A stretch of DNA of 64,000 nt. Source: Mesoplasma melaleucae (lineage in GTDB: Bacteria > Bacillota_I > Bacilli_A > Mycoplasmatales > Mycoplasmataceae). The position numbers and the translations under genes were made by a program. A model generated the notes under the pieces. That model was not told the DNA's origin and did no database searches. It saw nothing but the letters and a program-made list of their open reading frames with translations. Below are positions 1 through 9,931 of the stretch, one piece after another (positions within the stretch are counted from its first letter, which is position 1; every line of letters begins with the position of its first letter). The stretch spans positions 310,001 to 374,000 of the forward strand of contig NZ_CP024964.1 in NCBI RefSeq assembly GCF_002804105.1, in the 5' to 3' direction.

Positions 1-683
1 CATGTAATAGAGGTCACTATATTATTTTCATGCACTAAAATTGAATAATTTAATATTGCAACTTTATTTTCTAATCTAACATTAGCAGCTTTTACTTCTT
101 TAACTTTCCCAAATAATTTAACTGCTAGTTCAACAGGGTAAACATTTAAATCAAAAGATGACCCTTTTCCCAATTCGAAATCAAAAACTGAATTATAAAT
201 TCCTTGTTTAACATTAGGCATTCTGATTGAATATTGGTTTAAATTAAATACGGCTGAATTAACATTTTCTTGTTTGATAAAATCTTCAATAATTTTTAAT
301 TCTTCAACATGAATTGATTTAGTTGCTTCTAATAAAATAACTTTATTTTGATTTGCAAGATTTTTAAGTTCTATAATTTCTTCTACTTTAAAAGTTGCTG
401 GCTTTTCTAAAATAACATTTTTAGAATTTTCTAATAATAATTTTGCATGTTGATAATGTAAGCCATTTGGTGAAGCTACATAAATAAAATCACAATCAGA
501 TTTTGCTAATTGTTCTAAATCTGTTATTACTGCTGTTTCAACATTATTCAATTCGTTTAAAAATTTTTGTGCTGTTTCTGTTTTTCTACTATAACAAACA
601 CTATATTCAAGTTCTTTAAAATTTTTTGCAGCATCTAAGAATTTTTTTACTATTCATCCTGTCCCAATTGTTCCAAATTTCAT
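1..683 (-). CDS. Gfo/Idh/MocA-family NAD(P)-dependent oxidoreductase, C-terminus outside the window
   Basis: The frame starts at the ATG at 683 and runs off the window edge, leaving 227 visible residues. The N-terminus is a Rossmann nucleotide-binding fold with G-T-I-G-T-G at residues 4-9. An S-P-N segment lies at 71-73 and the family's E-K-P signature, which carries the catalytic-region lysine, at 93-95. Trp10 is encoded by TGA. Members oxidise or reduce sugars, inositols or related substrates with NAD(P); the substrate cannot be read from the visible part. It is followed downstream of its start, on the same strand, by the rny terminator, so it is probably transcribed separately from rny. 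Confidence 0.85.
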
Positions 684-734
684 AATATTTACCTTTTGTT
701 CCTATTTAATTTAAAATTAAACTTTTAAGCAAAC

Positions 735-757
735 AAAAAAAAGGTTATTAAACCTTT
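735..757 (-). terminator. Rho-independent terminator after rny
   Basis: A poly-A/GGTT stem, an ATT loop and an AACC/poly-T stem lie directly after the rny stop codon. The hairpin is flanked by A and T runs on both sides, so it could act in both directions. Confidence 0.7.
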
Positions 758-2269
758 TTAATTAAATACTAAGATTTCTCTTTTTTCTCTTATTGCTGTA
801 ATTGTTATTTCACCTGGAATAATAACACTATTTTTTAAGTCATTTTTTAGAGTTTCTAATATTCTAACTAAATCATTGTCATCAGTTGTTACTGGATCAA
901 CAATAACTCTGATTTGTCTTCCTGCTTGGAATGCATAAGTTTTAGCTATACCTGGTATATTATTTCCAATTTTTTCAATTTCTTTCATTCTGACAATGAA
1001 ATCTTCAATTGAATTATTTCTAGCACCTGGTTTTGAAGCACTAATACCATCTGCTATTGCGACAATAACTGCTATTTCACTTTTTTTTGCTACATCTTCA
1101 TGATGGGCTTCAATAGAATTTATGATTACTTCGTCTTCACCATATTTTCTAGCAGCCTCAACTCCCAAGAAAACGTGACTACCAGTTTTTTCAAAATCAA
1201 GCGCTTTACCAATATCATGTAATAGACCAGCACGTAAAGCTTGTTTATCATTTAAACCAAGTTCTGATGCAATAGTTGAAGCAATTTTTGCGACTTCAAC
1301 AGAATGTAATAATACATTTTGACCATAACTTGTTCTGTATTTTAGTTTTCCAACTAATTTAACTAGTTCTTTATCCATATCATGAATTGCTAATTCATCC
1401 ATTACTTGATAACCAATTTCTAATATTGTTTCTTCAATTAAAGCTTCTTGATTCTTTAATTCTTTTTCAATTTTAATTGGTTGAATTCTTTTGTCAATCA
1501 AAAGTTTTTCTAAAGTTTTTGTAGCAATTTCTCTTCTAATTGGATTAAAAGATGAAATTGTAACAATTTCAGGCGTGTCATCAATAATTATTTCAACTCC
1601 AGCTAACTGTTCAAAAGTTTTAAGGTTTCTACCATCTTTACCAATAATTCAACCTTTAATTTCATCATTTGGAAGTTTAACAATATTAGTTGTTTTTTCA
1701 TTAACTATATCAGTTTTAAATCTTTCCATTGCAGATAAAATAATTGCATTTGATATTTCCTTTGCTCTTGAATGTGCTAGGTTTTCTGCTTGTTTAATTT
1801 GACTAACAATTTCATATTGAATTTTTGATTCAACATTTTTCATTAGTTCAGCTTTTGCTTCAAAACTTGTCATATTACTAATAACTTCTAATCGTTTAAT
1901 TAACTCTTCTCTTTTATTAGAATAAGCGCTAATTCTTTTATCTAAATCATTATTTTTAACATCAAGTGTTTCTTGTTGTTTTTGGATGATCATTTTTTCT
2001 TTTACAAGTAAGTTATTTTCATTTTCAATGTTTTGTTTTGAAACCTCTAATTTATTTTTTTCAAATTGAAGATTATCTTCAAATGACTTTTTTTGTTCAT
2101 TAATTTCTCTATATGTTTCTGAGAGAATTTTTTTTCTTTCAATTTTAGCTTCTTTAATCTTTTTTGCATTTAAGATTTTTTGAGATTTAGAAGTTAATAT
2201 ATAAACCAATGAGCATAGTGATATTACTAAGGCTACTGATACAATAATCAGTCCTATAATAATTCCCAT
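758..2269 (-). CDS. rny: Ribonuclease Y, membrane-anchored endoribonuclease
   Basis: The protein has 503 residues, read through one TGA (Trp207). Order of parts: an N-terminal membrane segment at about residues 3-25, a long charged coiled coil (about 35-180), a KH domain with G-K-D-G at about 211-214, and an HD domain with a first His near 322 and the H-D pair at about 351-352. RNase Y initiates mRNA decay from the inner face of the membrane, and the length and layout match the family. In most homologues the position before the KH I-I-G is Arg; here it is the TGA-coded Trp. The start at 2269 is followed directly by the hydrophobic anchor and is preceded by a GGAG ribosome-binding site. Confidence 0.95.
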
Positions 2270-2284
2270 TTAAACTCCTTATAT

Positions 2285-2317
2285 GTGTGTACTTTTTAAA
2301 TACACATGTTTATTATA
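2285..2317 (-). promoter_or_regulatory. Putative rny promoter and 5' leader hairpin
   Basis: On the minus strand a TATAAT-like -10 lies at about 2312-2317. Just downstream is an inverted repeat of ATGTGT and ACACAT, which would sit in the rny mRNA leader a few bases before the GGAG site. No good -35 is visible. A role in rny control is a guess. Confidence 0.35.
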
Positions 2318-2358
2318 CTTTAAAATTTAGAAATTATATAATGTTTGATCCGTATAGC

Positions 2359-3399
2359 TTATTCGCTCTTAATGTATTTAGCTAAATCGTTTTCTATTTG
2401 TGCAGCTTTTTCAAGATTATTAATCATTCATTCTTTAACTGCATTTTTACCTTGACCAATTTTTTCATTTTTATATGAATATGAAACACCTGATTTATCT
2501 AGGATATTGTAAAGTGTAGATAATTCAATAATTTCATTTATTCTTTCAATCCCTTTATCATAACCAATTGTAATTAGTGTTTGTTTGAAAGGTGCTGCAA
2601 CTTTGTTTTTAACTATTTTAACTTTTACTTTGTTAGCAACAACAATTCCACCATCAAGGATTGACTCACCTTTTCTAACTTCTATTCTAATAGTTGAAAA
2701 GAATTTTAATGCTCTTCCACCTGTTGTTGTTTCAGGATTTCCAAACATAACTCCAATTTTTTCTCTTAATTGATTAATAAAGATTACTGTTGTTTTTGAT
2801 TTTGAAATTGCACCATTTAATTTTCTTAATGCTTTTGACATCATACGCGCTTGTAAACCAATTGCTTGATCAGACATTTCACCTTTTAATTCAATTTTAG
2901 GTACTAATGCTGCAACAGAATCAATTACAACTATACTAACTGAGTTTGATTTAACTAGTGTTTCTAAAATATCTAAAGCCTCTTCACCATATGAAGGTTG
3001 GCTAACAAGTAAATTATTAATATCTACTCCAATTTTTCTAGCATAATTTAAATCAAGTGAATGTTCAGCATCAATAAAAGCAGCAATGCCTTCTTGCTTT
3101 TGTGCTTCTGCAATAGCATGCAATGCTAATGTTGTTTTACCTGATGATTCAGGTCCAAAAATTTCTATAACTCTTCCTTTAGGATATCCACCAATCCCAA
3201 TTGCTTGATCAATCAGAAAAGATCCTGATGAGATTACTTCATGCTCAATGTTTTCATTTTCATTGTAAACAGTTAAAGCTTCTTTACCATAATTTTTTTC
3301 AATTGTTTTTAAAGCAGATATTAAAGCTTCATTTTTTCAAATGTCATTTTTATTAGTCATTGTTTTTAAAGTACTCCCTTCTACTTTTGTATTATTCAT
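2359..3399 (-). CDS. recA: RecA recombinase
   Basis: 346 residues, read through two TGA codons. The Walker A motif G-P-E-S-S-G-K-T is at residues 82-89. The V-V-I-D-S-V-A-A-L Walker B region, the N-Q-L-R-E-K loop and the G-G-R-A-L segment follow in the expected order. RecA forms filaments on single-stranded DNA for strand exchange. Two in-frame ATGs lie close together (3405 and 3399) behind an AGGAGG site; the 3399 start has the better nine-base spacing. The gene sits 41 bases after the CinA-domain gene and before rny, the classic cinA-recA-rny order. It is intact although the Holliday-junction resolvase gene recU nearby is broken. Confidence 0.97.
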
Positions 3400-3440
3400 G
3401 TTCATTTACCTCCTATTAAATTATTAAGGTAAAATATTTT

Positions 3441-3908
3441 TTATTTTACAAAATCTAAAAAAAGATTTAATGCATTAACTAAACCTTCATTTTTAAATTG
3501 AATGCGATCAAGATTAGGTTTTTGAATTTTAATTGTTTGATAATTAGTTTTAGAACACACACAAATATAAGCTAATCCTACTTGTTTGTTTTCTAGTGCT
3601 AAAGGTCCTGCATTACCTGTAAAGCTAATTGCATAATCAGAATTAGTTAACTGCAATGTTTTTTGTGCCATTTCAATCGCACATTCTTCTGATACAACTC
3701 CATATTTTTTAATAATTTGTTCATCAACACCAACAATGTTTTGTTTAAATGAATTTTGATAACTTATAAAAGCGCCAACAAAAACAGTACTTGCTCCTGA
3801 AATGTTTGTTATTTCGTTTGCAAACATTCCACCAGTGTATGATTCACAAGTAGAAATAGTTTTATTATTTGTTTTTAAGTAATCTACAAGTTTTTTCATT
3901 GTTTCCAT
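3441..3908 (-). CDS. CinA C-terminal domain protein (nicotinamide-nucleotide amidase type)
   Basis: 155 residues with no TGA. This is a stand-alone CinA C-terminal (PncC) domain: the S-T-C-E-S-Y-T-G-G-M stretch at about residues 18-27 matches the family's conserved (S/A)ESCTGG motif, and F-T-G-N-A-G-P lies near 95. PncC enzymes deamidate nicotinamide mononucleotide in pyridine-nucleotide salvage; the activity here is inferred from the family. The N-terminal MoeA-like domain of full CinA is absent, as in many short homologues. A second ATG nine bases downstream (3899) is an alternative start. The gene is placed immediately upstream of recA, as in other Firmicutes. Confidence 0.85.
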   Translation of the reverse strand: METMKKLVDYLKTNNKTISTCESYTGGMFANEITNISGASTVFVGAFISYQNSFKQNIVGVDEQIIKKYGVVSEECAIEMAQKTLQLTNSDYAISFTGNAGPLALENKQVGLAYICVCSKTNYQTIKIQKPNLDRIQFKNEGLVNALNLFLDFVK

Positions 3909-3933
3909 AATTCACCACAAACTATTAAAAAAT

Positions 3934-4282
3934 ATGAGATTTTAATATAACCCACGTTTTGTACCTTTCGGTGTCAATCATCTATCTAGGACATAGTCCT
4001 CTTGATTTGCATTCATTTCTGCTCACCTAGTTCCTTTACCAAAATTTAAGTTTCTTACTTATGGGGTTTACCGCGTTCCATATCAAGGTTTCCCTATACT
4101 CGTCTCTGTGGCACTTCATAACATTACCATAGCAAAGCCTTAGGTTCGTTATGCCGTCAATACTTACGTATTGCCTAGACTTATTTTTTCGTCTAGCATA
4201 ATCACTACAACCATCGCAGATTGTGCAAGCGTGGAGTTTCCTCTACATTTTTCAATGCAGCGATTGACCTTAAAATCTCATA
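3934..4282 (-). ncRNA. rnpB: RNase P RNA, B-type
   Basis: The minus strand shows RNase P RNA hallmarks. The 5' end GAGATTTTAA pairs with the 3' end TTAAAATCTC. A GAGGAAACTCC segment lies near the 5' end, an ACAGAGACGAG segment in the middle, and a 3' portion ends in CACCGAAAGG and then ACGTGGGTTAT. This catalytic RNA trims tRNA 5' leaders. It sits between gpsB and the CinA-domain gene; gpsB next to rnpB is a conserved Firmicutes arrangement. The ends are set from the P1 pairing and may be off by a few bases. Confidence 0.93.
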
Positions 4283-4319
4283 TATTATTTTATCTTATAT
4301 TAATTTAATAAAAAGGTTT

Positions 4320-4685
4320 TTATTTATTTTCCAATTTTTCAAGTGTTTGTTTAATTTCTTTAAGTGATTTTTGAATTACGTCAATTCCTTTTGTTTGTTT
4401 AACAAAATCAGAATTTGATAATTGTTTTTTTTTAAATTCCATCAATTGTTTTTCTGCTTCTGCTGAACGAGATTGATAATGATTATTTTTTGACTCTAAC
4501 TCAGCTATTCTGATTTTATTTTCTTCAAGTATTCCATTTAAAATAATTACTTCTTCTTCATATGCTTTCATTTCAATATAAACTTTATCTAAAAAATTAT
4601 TAACACTTTCCATTTTGTAACCCGGAAATTCTGTAGGAAATTTTTCATGCAAAATTTGTTCTGCTAAAATATCTGGTTTTTTCAC
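4320..4685 (-). CDS. gpsB: GpsB/DivIVA-family coiled-coil protein
   Basis: 121 residues, without TGA. The N-terminal 45 residues carry the DivIVA-type membrane-binding domain pattern: I-L-H-E-K-F, then F-P-G-Y, then V-N-N-F-L-D-K-V. A heptad-rich coiled coil at about 45-80 and a second short helical part follow. In Firmicutes GpsB links division and elongation proteins. A wall-less mollicute has no peptidoglycan synthases, so the partner here is unknown. The position next to rnpB and recU matches the B. subtilis order and supports gpsB over divIVA. The start at 4685 has an upstream GGAG site. Confidence 0.8.
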   Translation of the reverse strand: MKKPDILAEQILHEKFPTEFPGYKMESVNNFLDKVYIEMKAYEEEVIILNGILEENKIRIAELESKNNHYQSRSAEAEKQLMEFKKKQLSNSDFVKQTKGIDVIQKSLKEIKQTLEKLENK

Positions 4686-4768
4686 AAAAATACCTCCATT
4701 GTTTTTTATTTATTTTATCATAATAATATAAATAAAAAAATCCTTAATTACTAATAAGAGGTGATTAA

Positions 4769-5267
4769 ATGAATCTAATTAAAAATCAAGAAATGTTTCT
4801 TGAAACACTATTAAAAATAACTCATCAAAAATATATTGATAATAATGAATGTGTTGTTTTCAAGATTCTTACAAATATTATTCCAATTAGTACAAAAAAT
4901 AATCAAATACAAATGCTAAATTTTATAACAGTATAAACTGTGATTACATTAGTATTTATAAAGGACTATATTTTGAATTTGAAGCAAAAGAAACATATAA
5001 GGAATACTTTTATTTTCACTTAATTAGAAAAAATCAGAATACAAAGTTAAAACTAGTTGCAGATTATAAAGGAATTGCTTTTTTAATTATTTATTTTGGC
5101 AACTATGAAGAATTCTTTTTGGTTGATTATCTAACACTACTTAATTGAGTAAACAAAAATAAAAAACCATTCCATACGAATGATTTTTAGACAATGCTTA
5201 TCAAATTTATTTGGATAATGAATTTAAATTAAACTACTTACCTAAACTTAATTTTCTAATCAATTAA
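4769..5267 (+). pseudogene. recU: recU Holliday-junction resolvase pseudogene
   Basis: A good AGAGGTG site precedes the ATG at 4769. The frame closes early at about 4936, but the matching sequence continues in another frame, where Y-K-G-L-Y-F-E-F-E-A-K-E-T is the RecU nuclease core. A second shift near 5185-5190 is needed to reach the natural end at 5267. At least two frameshifts therefore separate the three parts. RecU resolves Holliday junctions and modulates RecA. Its position divergent from gpsB and convergent with dnaD is the normal neighbourhood. The last 20 bases overlap the 3' end of dnaD on the other strand. Confidence 0.82.
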
Positions 5268-5787
5268 ATTTAAGTGATTTTTCAATTTTGTTTGAATACT
5301 TTCCAATTAATTTTAAAAAGTTATCATAATCTGCAATTTGATGTTTATATAAAATATCTAAAACTTGTTGTTTTGAAATTGAAGTTTGTAATAGATCTTT
5401 GATTTCTTCAATTTGAGGAACTGTAAATTTTCAGCCAATTTCTTTTTCGATTGTTTGAATGAAATATGTTTCACCCTTTTTAATTGAGTCATTTTCAATC
5501 ATTAAAACTATTTTTAAAAACAGCTGACTGAAATCAATTTCTTTTGGCTTAATTTTCACAAGTCTTTTATCTACTAAATCTTGTAACTCAACTTCAATAG
5601 TATCAATTGAAATATTCATAAATTTAGATAATTTTAAAGGCGTGATCATTTTCTTATTCTCATCACTAAACTGCATTGTTAGTAAAACTATCATTACTTG
5701 ATTTTCATTCATAGAAATCTTTTTATAGTTTTCTAATAATAATTTATGTTTTGAAAACAATCCCTTAGCTAATAATTCTATAAGCAT
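5248..5787 (-). CDS. dnaD: DnaD-like replication initiation protein
   Basis: 179 residues, read through two TGA codons (one near residue 119, one four codons before the stop). The first 100 residues form a winged-helix domain like the DnaD N-terminus, with a predicted helix-turn-helix around L-S-K-F-M-N-I-S-I-D-T-I. The C-terminal part is helical. DnaD helps load the replicative helicase at oriC in Firmicutes. It is shorter than B. subtilis DnaD (about 230 residues), as usual in mollicutes. The neighbourhood (recU, gpsB, rnpB) supports the call. The 3' end overlaps the recU pseudogene by 20 bases. Confidence 0.75.
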
Positions 5788-5834
5788 AACTACACATCCT
5801 TTTTAATATACTTATTTTATTGTAATTTAAAAAT

Positions 5835-5862
5835 AAAAAAAAGTAAGCATAAACTTACTTTT
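5835..5862 (-). terminator. Terminator after hup
   Basis: An AAAAGTAAG/CTTACTTTT hairpin with flanking A and T runs begins at the hup stop codon and would terminate leftward transcripts. Confidence 0.7.
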
Positions 5863-6133
5863 AGTTTAATTTTTCTTTTAATTGTTTAGCTGCTTTAAAT
5901 TTAGCTGATTTTGAAGCTGCAATGGTAATTTTATCACCTGTTGATGGGTTGATTCCTTCTCTTGCTGCTCTTTCGCTAATTGTGAATTTTCCAAATCCTG
6001 CGATTGAAACTTCTTTTCCTGAAGATAATTCTTCAATCATTAAATCGAATAATGAATTAACTACTGATTCACATTCAACTTTTGATATATTTTCATTAGC
6101 AATAATTTCATTGATTAAATCTTTTTTTGTCAT
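5861..6133 (-). CDS. hup: HU-family histone-like DNA-binding protein
   Basis: 90 residues, the standard HU length. The N-terminal helices start M-T-K-K-D-L-I-N-E-I. The beta-arm region begins at G-F-G-K-F (about 47-51), and the arm tip contains the R-E-G-I-N-P-S-T-G segment with the conserved Asn-Pro that intercalates in DNA. HU bends and compacts the chromosome and supports replication and repair. It follows gpsA on the same strand with about 18 bases between, the usual der-gpsA-hup order. Confidence 0.96.
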   Translation of the reverse strand: MTKKDLINEIIANENISKVECESVVNSLFDLMIEELSSGKEVSIAGFGKFTISERAAREGINPSTGDKITIAASKSAKFKAAKQLKEKLN

Positions 6134-6151
6134 ATTTTCTCCTTTAATATT

Positions 6152-7156
6152 TTAAACTAATTTCACGTCTCTAAAGACATTATTTAAAAGTGAAATAGGC
6201 TTAACATTATTATAAAGAATATTATATATTATTTCAAAAAAATTCATGTCTATTTGGTATTTTTTTCCAATTTCATATGCTATTCTAGCTGTTTCTACCC
6301 CTTCAACAGTTAAATTAAAGGCTTCAAGAGCTTTTTTAGCGTCATTATTTTCAACTATTTTCTCTCCAAGTCTAAAGTTTCTTGACTTTTTACTTGATGC
6401 TGTAAGGATTAAGTCACCCAACCCAGCAAAGTTTAAAAATGTCTCTAATTTAGCTCCAAAATGCTTACCAAATTCATACATTTCATTTAGTCCAAGTGTT
6501 AGTAAGGTAGCATGCGCATTATCTCCAGCATCATATGCTTTAAGAATCCCTCCACCAATTGCAATTGCATTTTTTAATGCAGCTGATATTTCACAACCAG
6601 CGATATCTGTTGTTGGGTACATATAGAAGTATTCATTTGAAAATACTTCACATAATTCTTTTGCTTTTTCGATTGTCTCAGATGCAATCATAATAGCTGT
6701 TGGTTGACGATCAACAACTTCAACTGCAATCGAAGGCCCATATAAAGCTGAGTAAGTTTTTATTACACTTGATCCCTCAAAATATTTTTTAATTTTAGTT
6801 GAAAGTAATCCTAAACTTTCTTCATCTAAACCTTTAGCTGTGTTAATAACATCCATTGGCTTTTTAGCATATTTGATAATATCATTAACCACATGCTTGA
6901 TTGCTACTGTTGGTACTCCTAAAATTAAAATATCAGTATTTTCTAAAGCAGCTGGCATTGAGTTTGTTGCTTTAATTTTTTTGTTAATTTTCTTGCTATC
7001 AAGGAAAACTGAGTTTTGATGATAAATATTAATGTCATCGATTTGTTGTTCTACAATCCCATACATGATAACGTTGTTATCATTATCTGCTAAAACATTT
7101 GCTAATGCTGTTCCATAAGCTCCTGTTCCAATAATTGTTATATTTTTTTTGTTCAT
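6152..7156 (-). CDS. gpsA: Glycerol-3-phosphate dehydrogenase [NAD(P)+]
   Basis: 334 residues. The start at 7156 follows an AAGGAAATAAG site and puts the NAD(P)-binding G-T-G-A-Y-G-T-A-L within the first 20 residues; a longer in-frame extension to 7210 lies inside der and is unlikely. The catalytic-region K of A-L-K-N-A-I-A and the G-L-G-D-L segment are present. GpsA converts dihydroxyacetone phosphate to sn-glycerol 3-phosphate for phospholipid synthesis. It begins only four bases after the der stop, so der-gpsA are cotranscribed. Confidence 0.95.
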   Translation of the reverse strand: MNKKNITIIGTGAYGTALANVLADNDNNVIMYGIVEQQIDDINIYHQNSVFLDSKKINKKIKATNSMPAALENTDILILGVPTVAIKHVVNDIIKYAKKPMDVINTAKGLDEESLGLLSTKIKKYFEGSSVIKTYSALYGPSIAVEVVDRQPTAIMIASETIEKAKELCEVFSNEYFYMYPTTDIAGCEISAALKNAIAIGGGILKAYDAGDNAHATLLTLGLNEMYEFGKHFGAKLETFLNFAGLGDLILTASSKKSRNFRLGEKIVENNDAKKALEAFNLTVEGVETARIAYEIGKKYQIDMNFFEIIYNILYNNVKPISLLNNVFRDVKLV

Positions 7157-7160
7157 ATGC

Positions 7161-8468
7161 TTATTTCCTTTCTCTGAAAATAATTGACATTGGTACGCCT
7201 TCAAAACCAAATTGAAGTCTTATTTGATTCTCTAAAAATCTTTTGTATGAAAAGTGAACATAATCAGGATTATTTACAAATAGTACAAATGTTGGTAAAT
7301 ATGCTTCAACTTGTGCACCATAATATATTTTTAATCTACCACCATTAAAGTTTGGTGCTGGATTAATTAATTGAGCTTTGTTTAAAACTTCATTAAATAC
7401 AGAAGTCTTAATTTTTTTATCAAGCGCTATTCCAATATCTTCAACTGTTGTAAAAATTTTAGTAATTCTTGTTTTATCATGTGCTGAAACAAATAGAATT
7501 TTTGCATAAGCTAGATATTTAAAGTAAGTTCTAATTTCTTCTTCTTTTCTTAATATTTCTTTTTCTTTGTTTTCAACTAAATCTCATTTATTTGCAATAA
7601 TGATAATTGGTTTTTTTTCTTCAAAAGCCAATCCACCAATATTTGTATCTAAATCTGTAATTGGTACTGATGCATCTAACATTAGCAATACAACATTACT
7701 ACCATTGATTGTTGATAAAGATCTTAAGTAACTATATTTTTCAACATTTTGAAAAATCTTTGATTTTTTTCTAATCCCTGCTGTATCAATTAATATATAT
7801 TCAATATTATTAACTTTAACGACTGAATCAACAGCATCTAGTGTTGTACCTGGAATATCACTAACAATCATTCTGTCTTCACCAATTAATGAGTTAACCA
7901 ATGAAGATTTACCAACATTTGGTCTTCCAATAATTGAAACTCTTGTTTTATCATCTTTATTAATTTCTTCATGTAAAGGCATTTGATGAATGATGCTATC
8001 TAATAAATCTCCAGTTCCAATTCCGTGTGTTGCACTAATAAGTACTGGTTCACCAAGTCCTAGACTCATATATTCATATTGATCAAAATCAGAAGTTTTT
8101 TTATCATATTTATTAACTGCTAAAATAATTGGTTTTCTTGTTTTATACAAAATTTTTGCAATCATTTTGTCTTCATCAGATAGCCCTTCTTGATGGTTTA
8201 ACAAGAATACAATTACATCTGCTTCTTCCATTGCTATTTCTGCTTGAACTTTTATTTCTTTTGCAAATGGCTGATCTTCTAAAGTAATTCCACCTGTATC
8301 AATTACAATGAATTCTCTAGTTAATCATTCTGCTGTTCCATAAATCCGGTCTCTTGTAACTCCTGAAGTATCTTCAACAATCGATTTCTTCTCTCTAATG
8401 ATTCGATTAAACAATGATGACTTACCAACGTTAGGTCTTCCAACAATTGCGACTATTCCTTTTTTCAT
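7161..8468 (-). CDS. der: GTPase Der (EngA), tandem-GTPase ribosome assembly factor
   Basis: 435 residues with several TGA-coded Trp. Two G domains each contain G-R-P-N-V-G-K-S (about residues 9-16 and 181-188), followed by D-T-A-G-I and N-K-x-D type motifs, and a C-terminal KH-like domain of about 85 residues. Der is essential for 50S subunit maturation. Length and double-GTPase layout match the family exactly. The ATG at 8468 lies one base after the cmk stop, indicating translational coupling. Confidence 0.97.
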
Positions 8469-8469
8469 A

Positions 8470-9129
8470 TTACTTACCTTCCAATTCTTTTATTTTATCA
8501 ATAACCATATTAACAACATCTTGAACTGGTATATTTGAATTATCAATTAATCAAGCATCATCTACTTTTCTTAATCCATTTTTAAAGTCTTGCTCATCTC
8601 TTTTAATTATCAAATCTTTTATTTCTTCTAGATTATTATTTTTAATCTTTAATTTTTCATTTTGTATAAATCTTCTTTGTGCTCTAGCTTCAACACTTGA
8701 ATCTAAATAAATCTTTAAATCAGCATCTGGTAATACAACAGTTGTGATATCTCTTCCAATTTCAATATAACCTCCGCCTTTTACCATTACACGTTGTGCA
8801 CTTACCATGTATTTTCTTACTTCGGGAATTGGAGTTACATAATTAATAAATTTAACAATGTCATTTTCTTGAATTCTTTTTGAAACTTCTTTTTTATTTA
8901 AATGAGGTTTACTATTTTTGACTGAAAAATTAAATTTGTTCAATGCTTCAATAATCTCTGCTTTATCATTAAAATTAATTTTTAATTCAATACATAATAA
9001 AGTAAATGCTCGATACATTAAACCTGTATCAATAAAATGATAGCCAATTTTTTTAGCAACTTTATTAAAAGTAACAGTTTTTCCACTTCCTGCTGTTCCA
9101 TCAACAGCTACAACAATTTTCTTTCTCAT
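8470..9129 (-). CDS. cmk: Cytidylate kinase
   Basis: 219 residues; one TGA gives a Trp in the C-terminal W-L-I-N-N segment. The P-loop G-T-A-G-S-G-K-T lies at residues 11-18. The [10 protein letters not shown] segment, the conserved R-D-I-T-T-V region of CMP kinases, is near 123-132, and the C-terminus contains the R-D-x-x-D lid motif. The enzyme phosphorylates CMP and dCMP. cmk-der pairing is common in Firmicutes. Confidence 0.95.
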
Positions 9130-9141
9130 TTTAACCTCCTT

Positions 9142-9849
9142 TTAAATTACAAATATAATAATTAATCCAATTATTCCTAAAACCATAAATGTTATAAATG
9201 CAATTGAAAATAATTTTGTGTTTATTTTAAATCGTTTTTTACTTTGAGAAAGATCATGCATTTTTTCTCTTTGTTTTGCTTTGATTTTAAAAGACAATTC
9301 ATTAAATTTATATTTTTTTGTTTCATTATGAATTGCAATTTTTTCATCTTTACTTAAAAAACTTTTAGCTAATGTTTCACCATGTTCACCTGCATAATCA
9401 GTTTTGTATGCTTCGCTATTATTAACCTTATTTAAGTAGTTACGATTTTTTTCTACCAATTCATTTAATAAATCTTCTAATTCTTTTCGGTAATATTCTT
9501 TTTCATTAAAGACAATTTCATTATTTTTATTTTGTTGACCATTATTAGTTAGTTCATAATCTTGAATTTTTTTCAATTCTAATAGTGAATCATTTAACTG
9601 ACTTAGAATTTCATAATTAAAGTGTCTTATTTCAGGATCATGTTCTAAGTGAAAATTAACATTATCATTTTCTTGATTTAATATTTTTTCAACTTTTGAA
9701 AAAAAATCATTATCAATTCTTTTTAATGATTCTAAAGATGAAATAACAAAAGCATTTAGAGATAAATTTGCTTTATTATTAGAAAACTTTTTATTTATTT
9801 CTTCAACGTGTTCTTTATGTATTTCACTACGTGATAACTGTTTATCCAT
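9142..9849 (-). CDS. Hypothetical C-tail-anchored coiled-coil protein
   Basis: 235 residues, no TGA, no recognised family. About residues 1-205 are strongly charged and helical with long Lys/Glu runs. One hydrophobic segment at the very C-terminus (about 212-234) would anchor it in the membrane with the bulk in the cytoplasm. It has a GGAG site before the ATG at 9849. The 12-base gap to cmk suggests it shares the cmk-der-gpsA-hup transcript. No function can be assigned. Confidence 0.7.
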   Translation of the reverse strand: MDKQLSRSEIHKEHVEEINKKFSNNKANLSLNAFVISSLESLKRIDNDFFSKVEKILNQENDNVNFHLEHDPEIRHFNYEILSQLNDSLLELKKIQDYELTNNGQQNKNNEIVFNEKEYYRKELEDLLNELVEKNRNYLNKVNNSEAYKTDYAGEHGETLAKSFLSKDEKIAIHNETKKYKFNELSFKIKAKQREKMHDLSQSKKRFKINTKLFSIAFITFMVLGIIGLIIIFVI

Positions 9850-9931
9850 GTTAAACTCCTCCTTTTTATATATATTTTATAACAAATACATGTTTTTAAC
9901 TTAAACAACAAAAAATAAAAGGGTATACCTT

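Noticed and set aside
1491-1802. Plus-strand frame with hydrophobic residues inside rny
   Set aside because: Antisense shadow of a strongly conserved coding region.
758-2269. Two separate genes where rny stands, when read with the standard code
   Set aside because: The break is a single in-frame TGA in the KH domain. Every core gene shows the same pattern at Trp positions, so UGA codes for Trp and rny is one gene.
7157-7210. Longer N-terminus of gpsA
   Set aside because: It would lie inside der in another frame and has no ribosome-binding site; the 7156 start has one and fits the Rossmann motif position.
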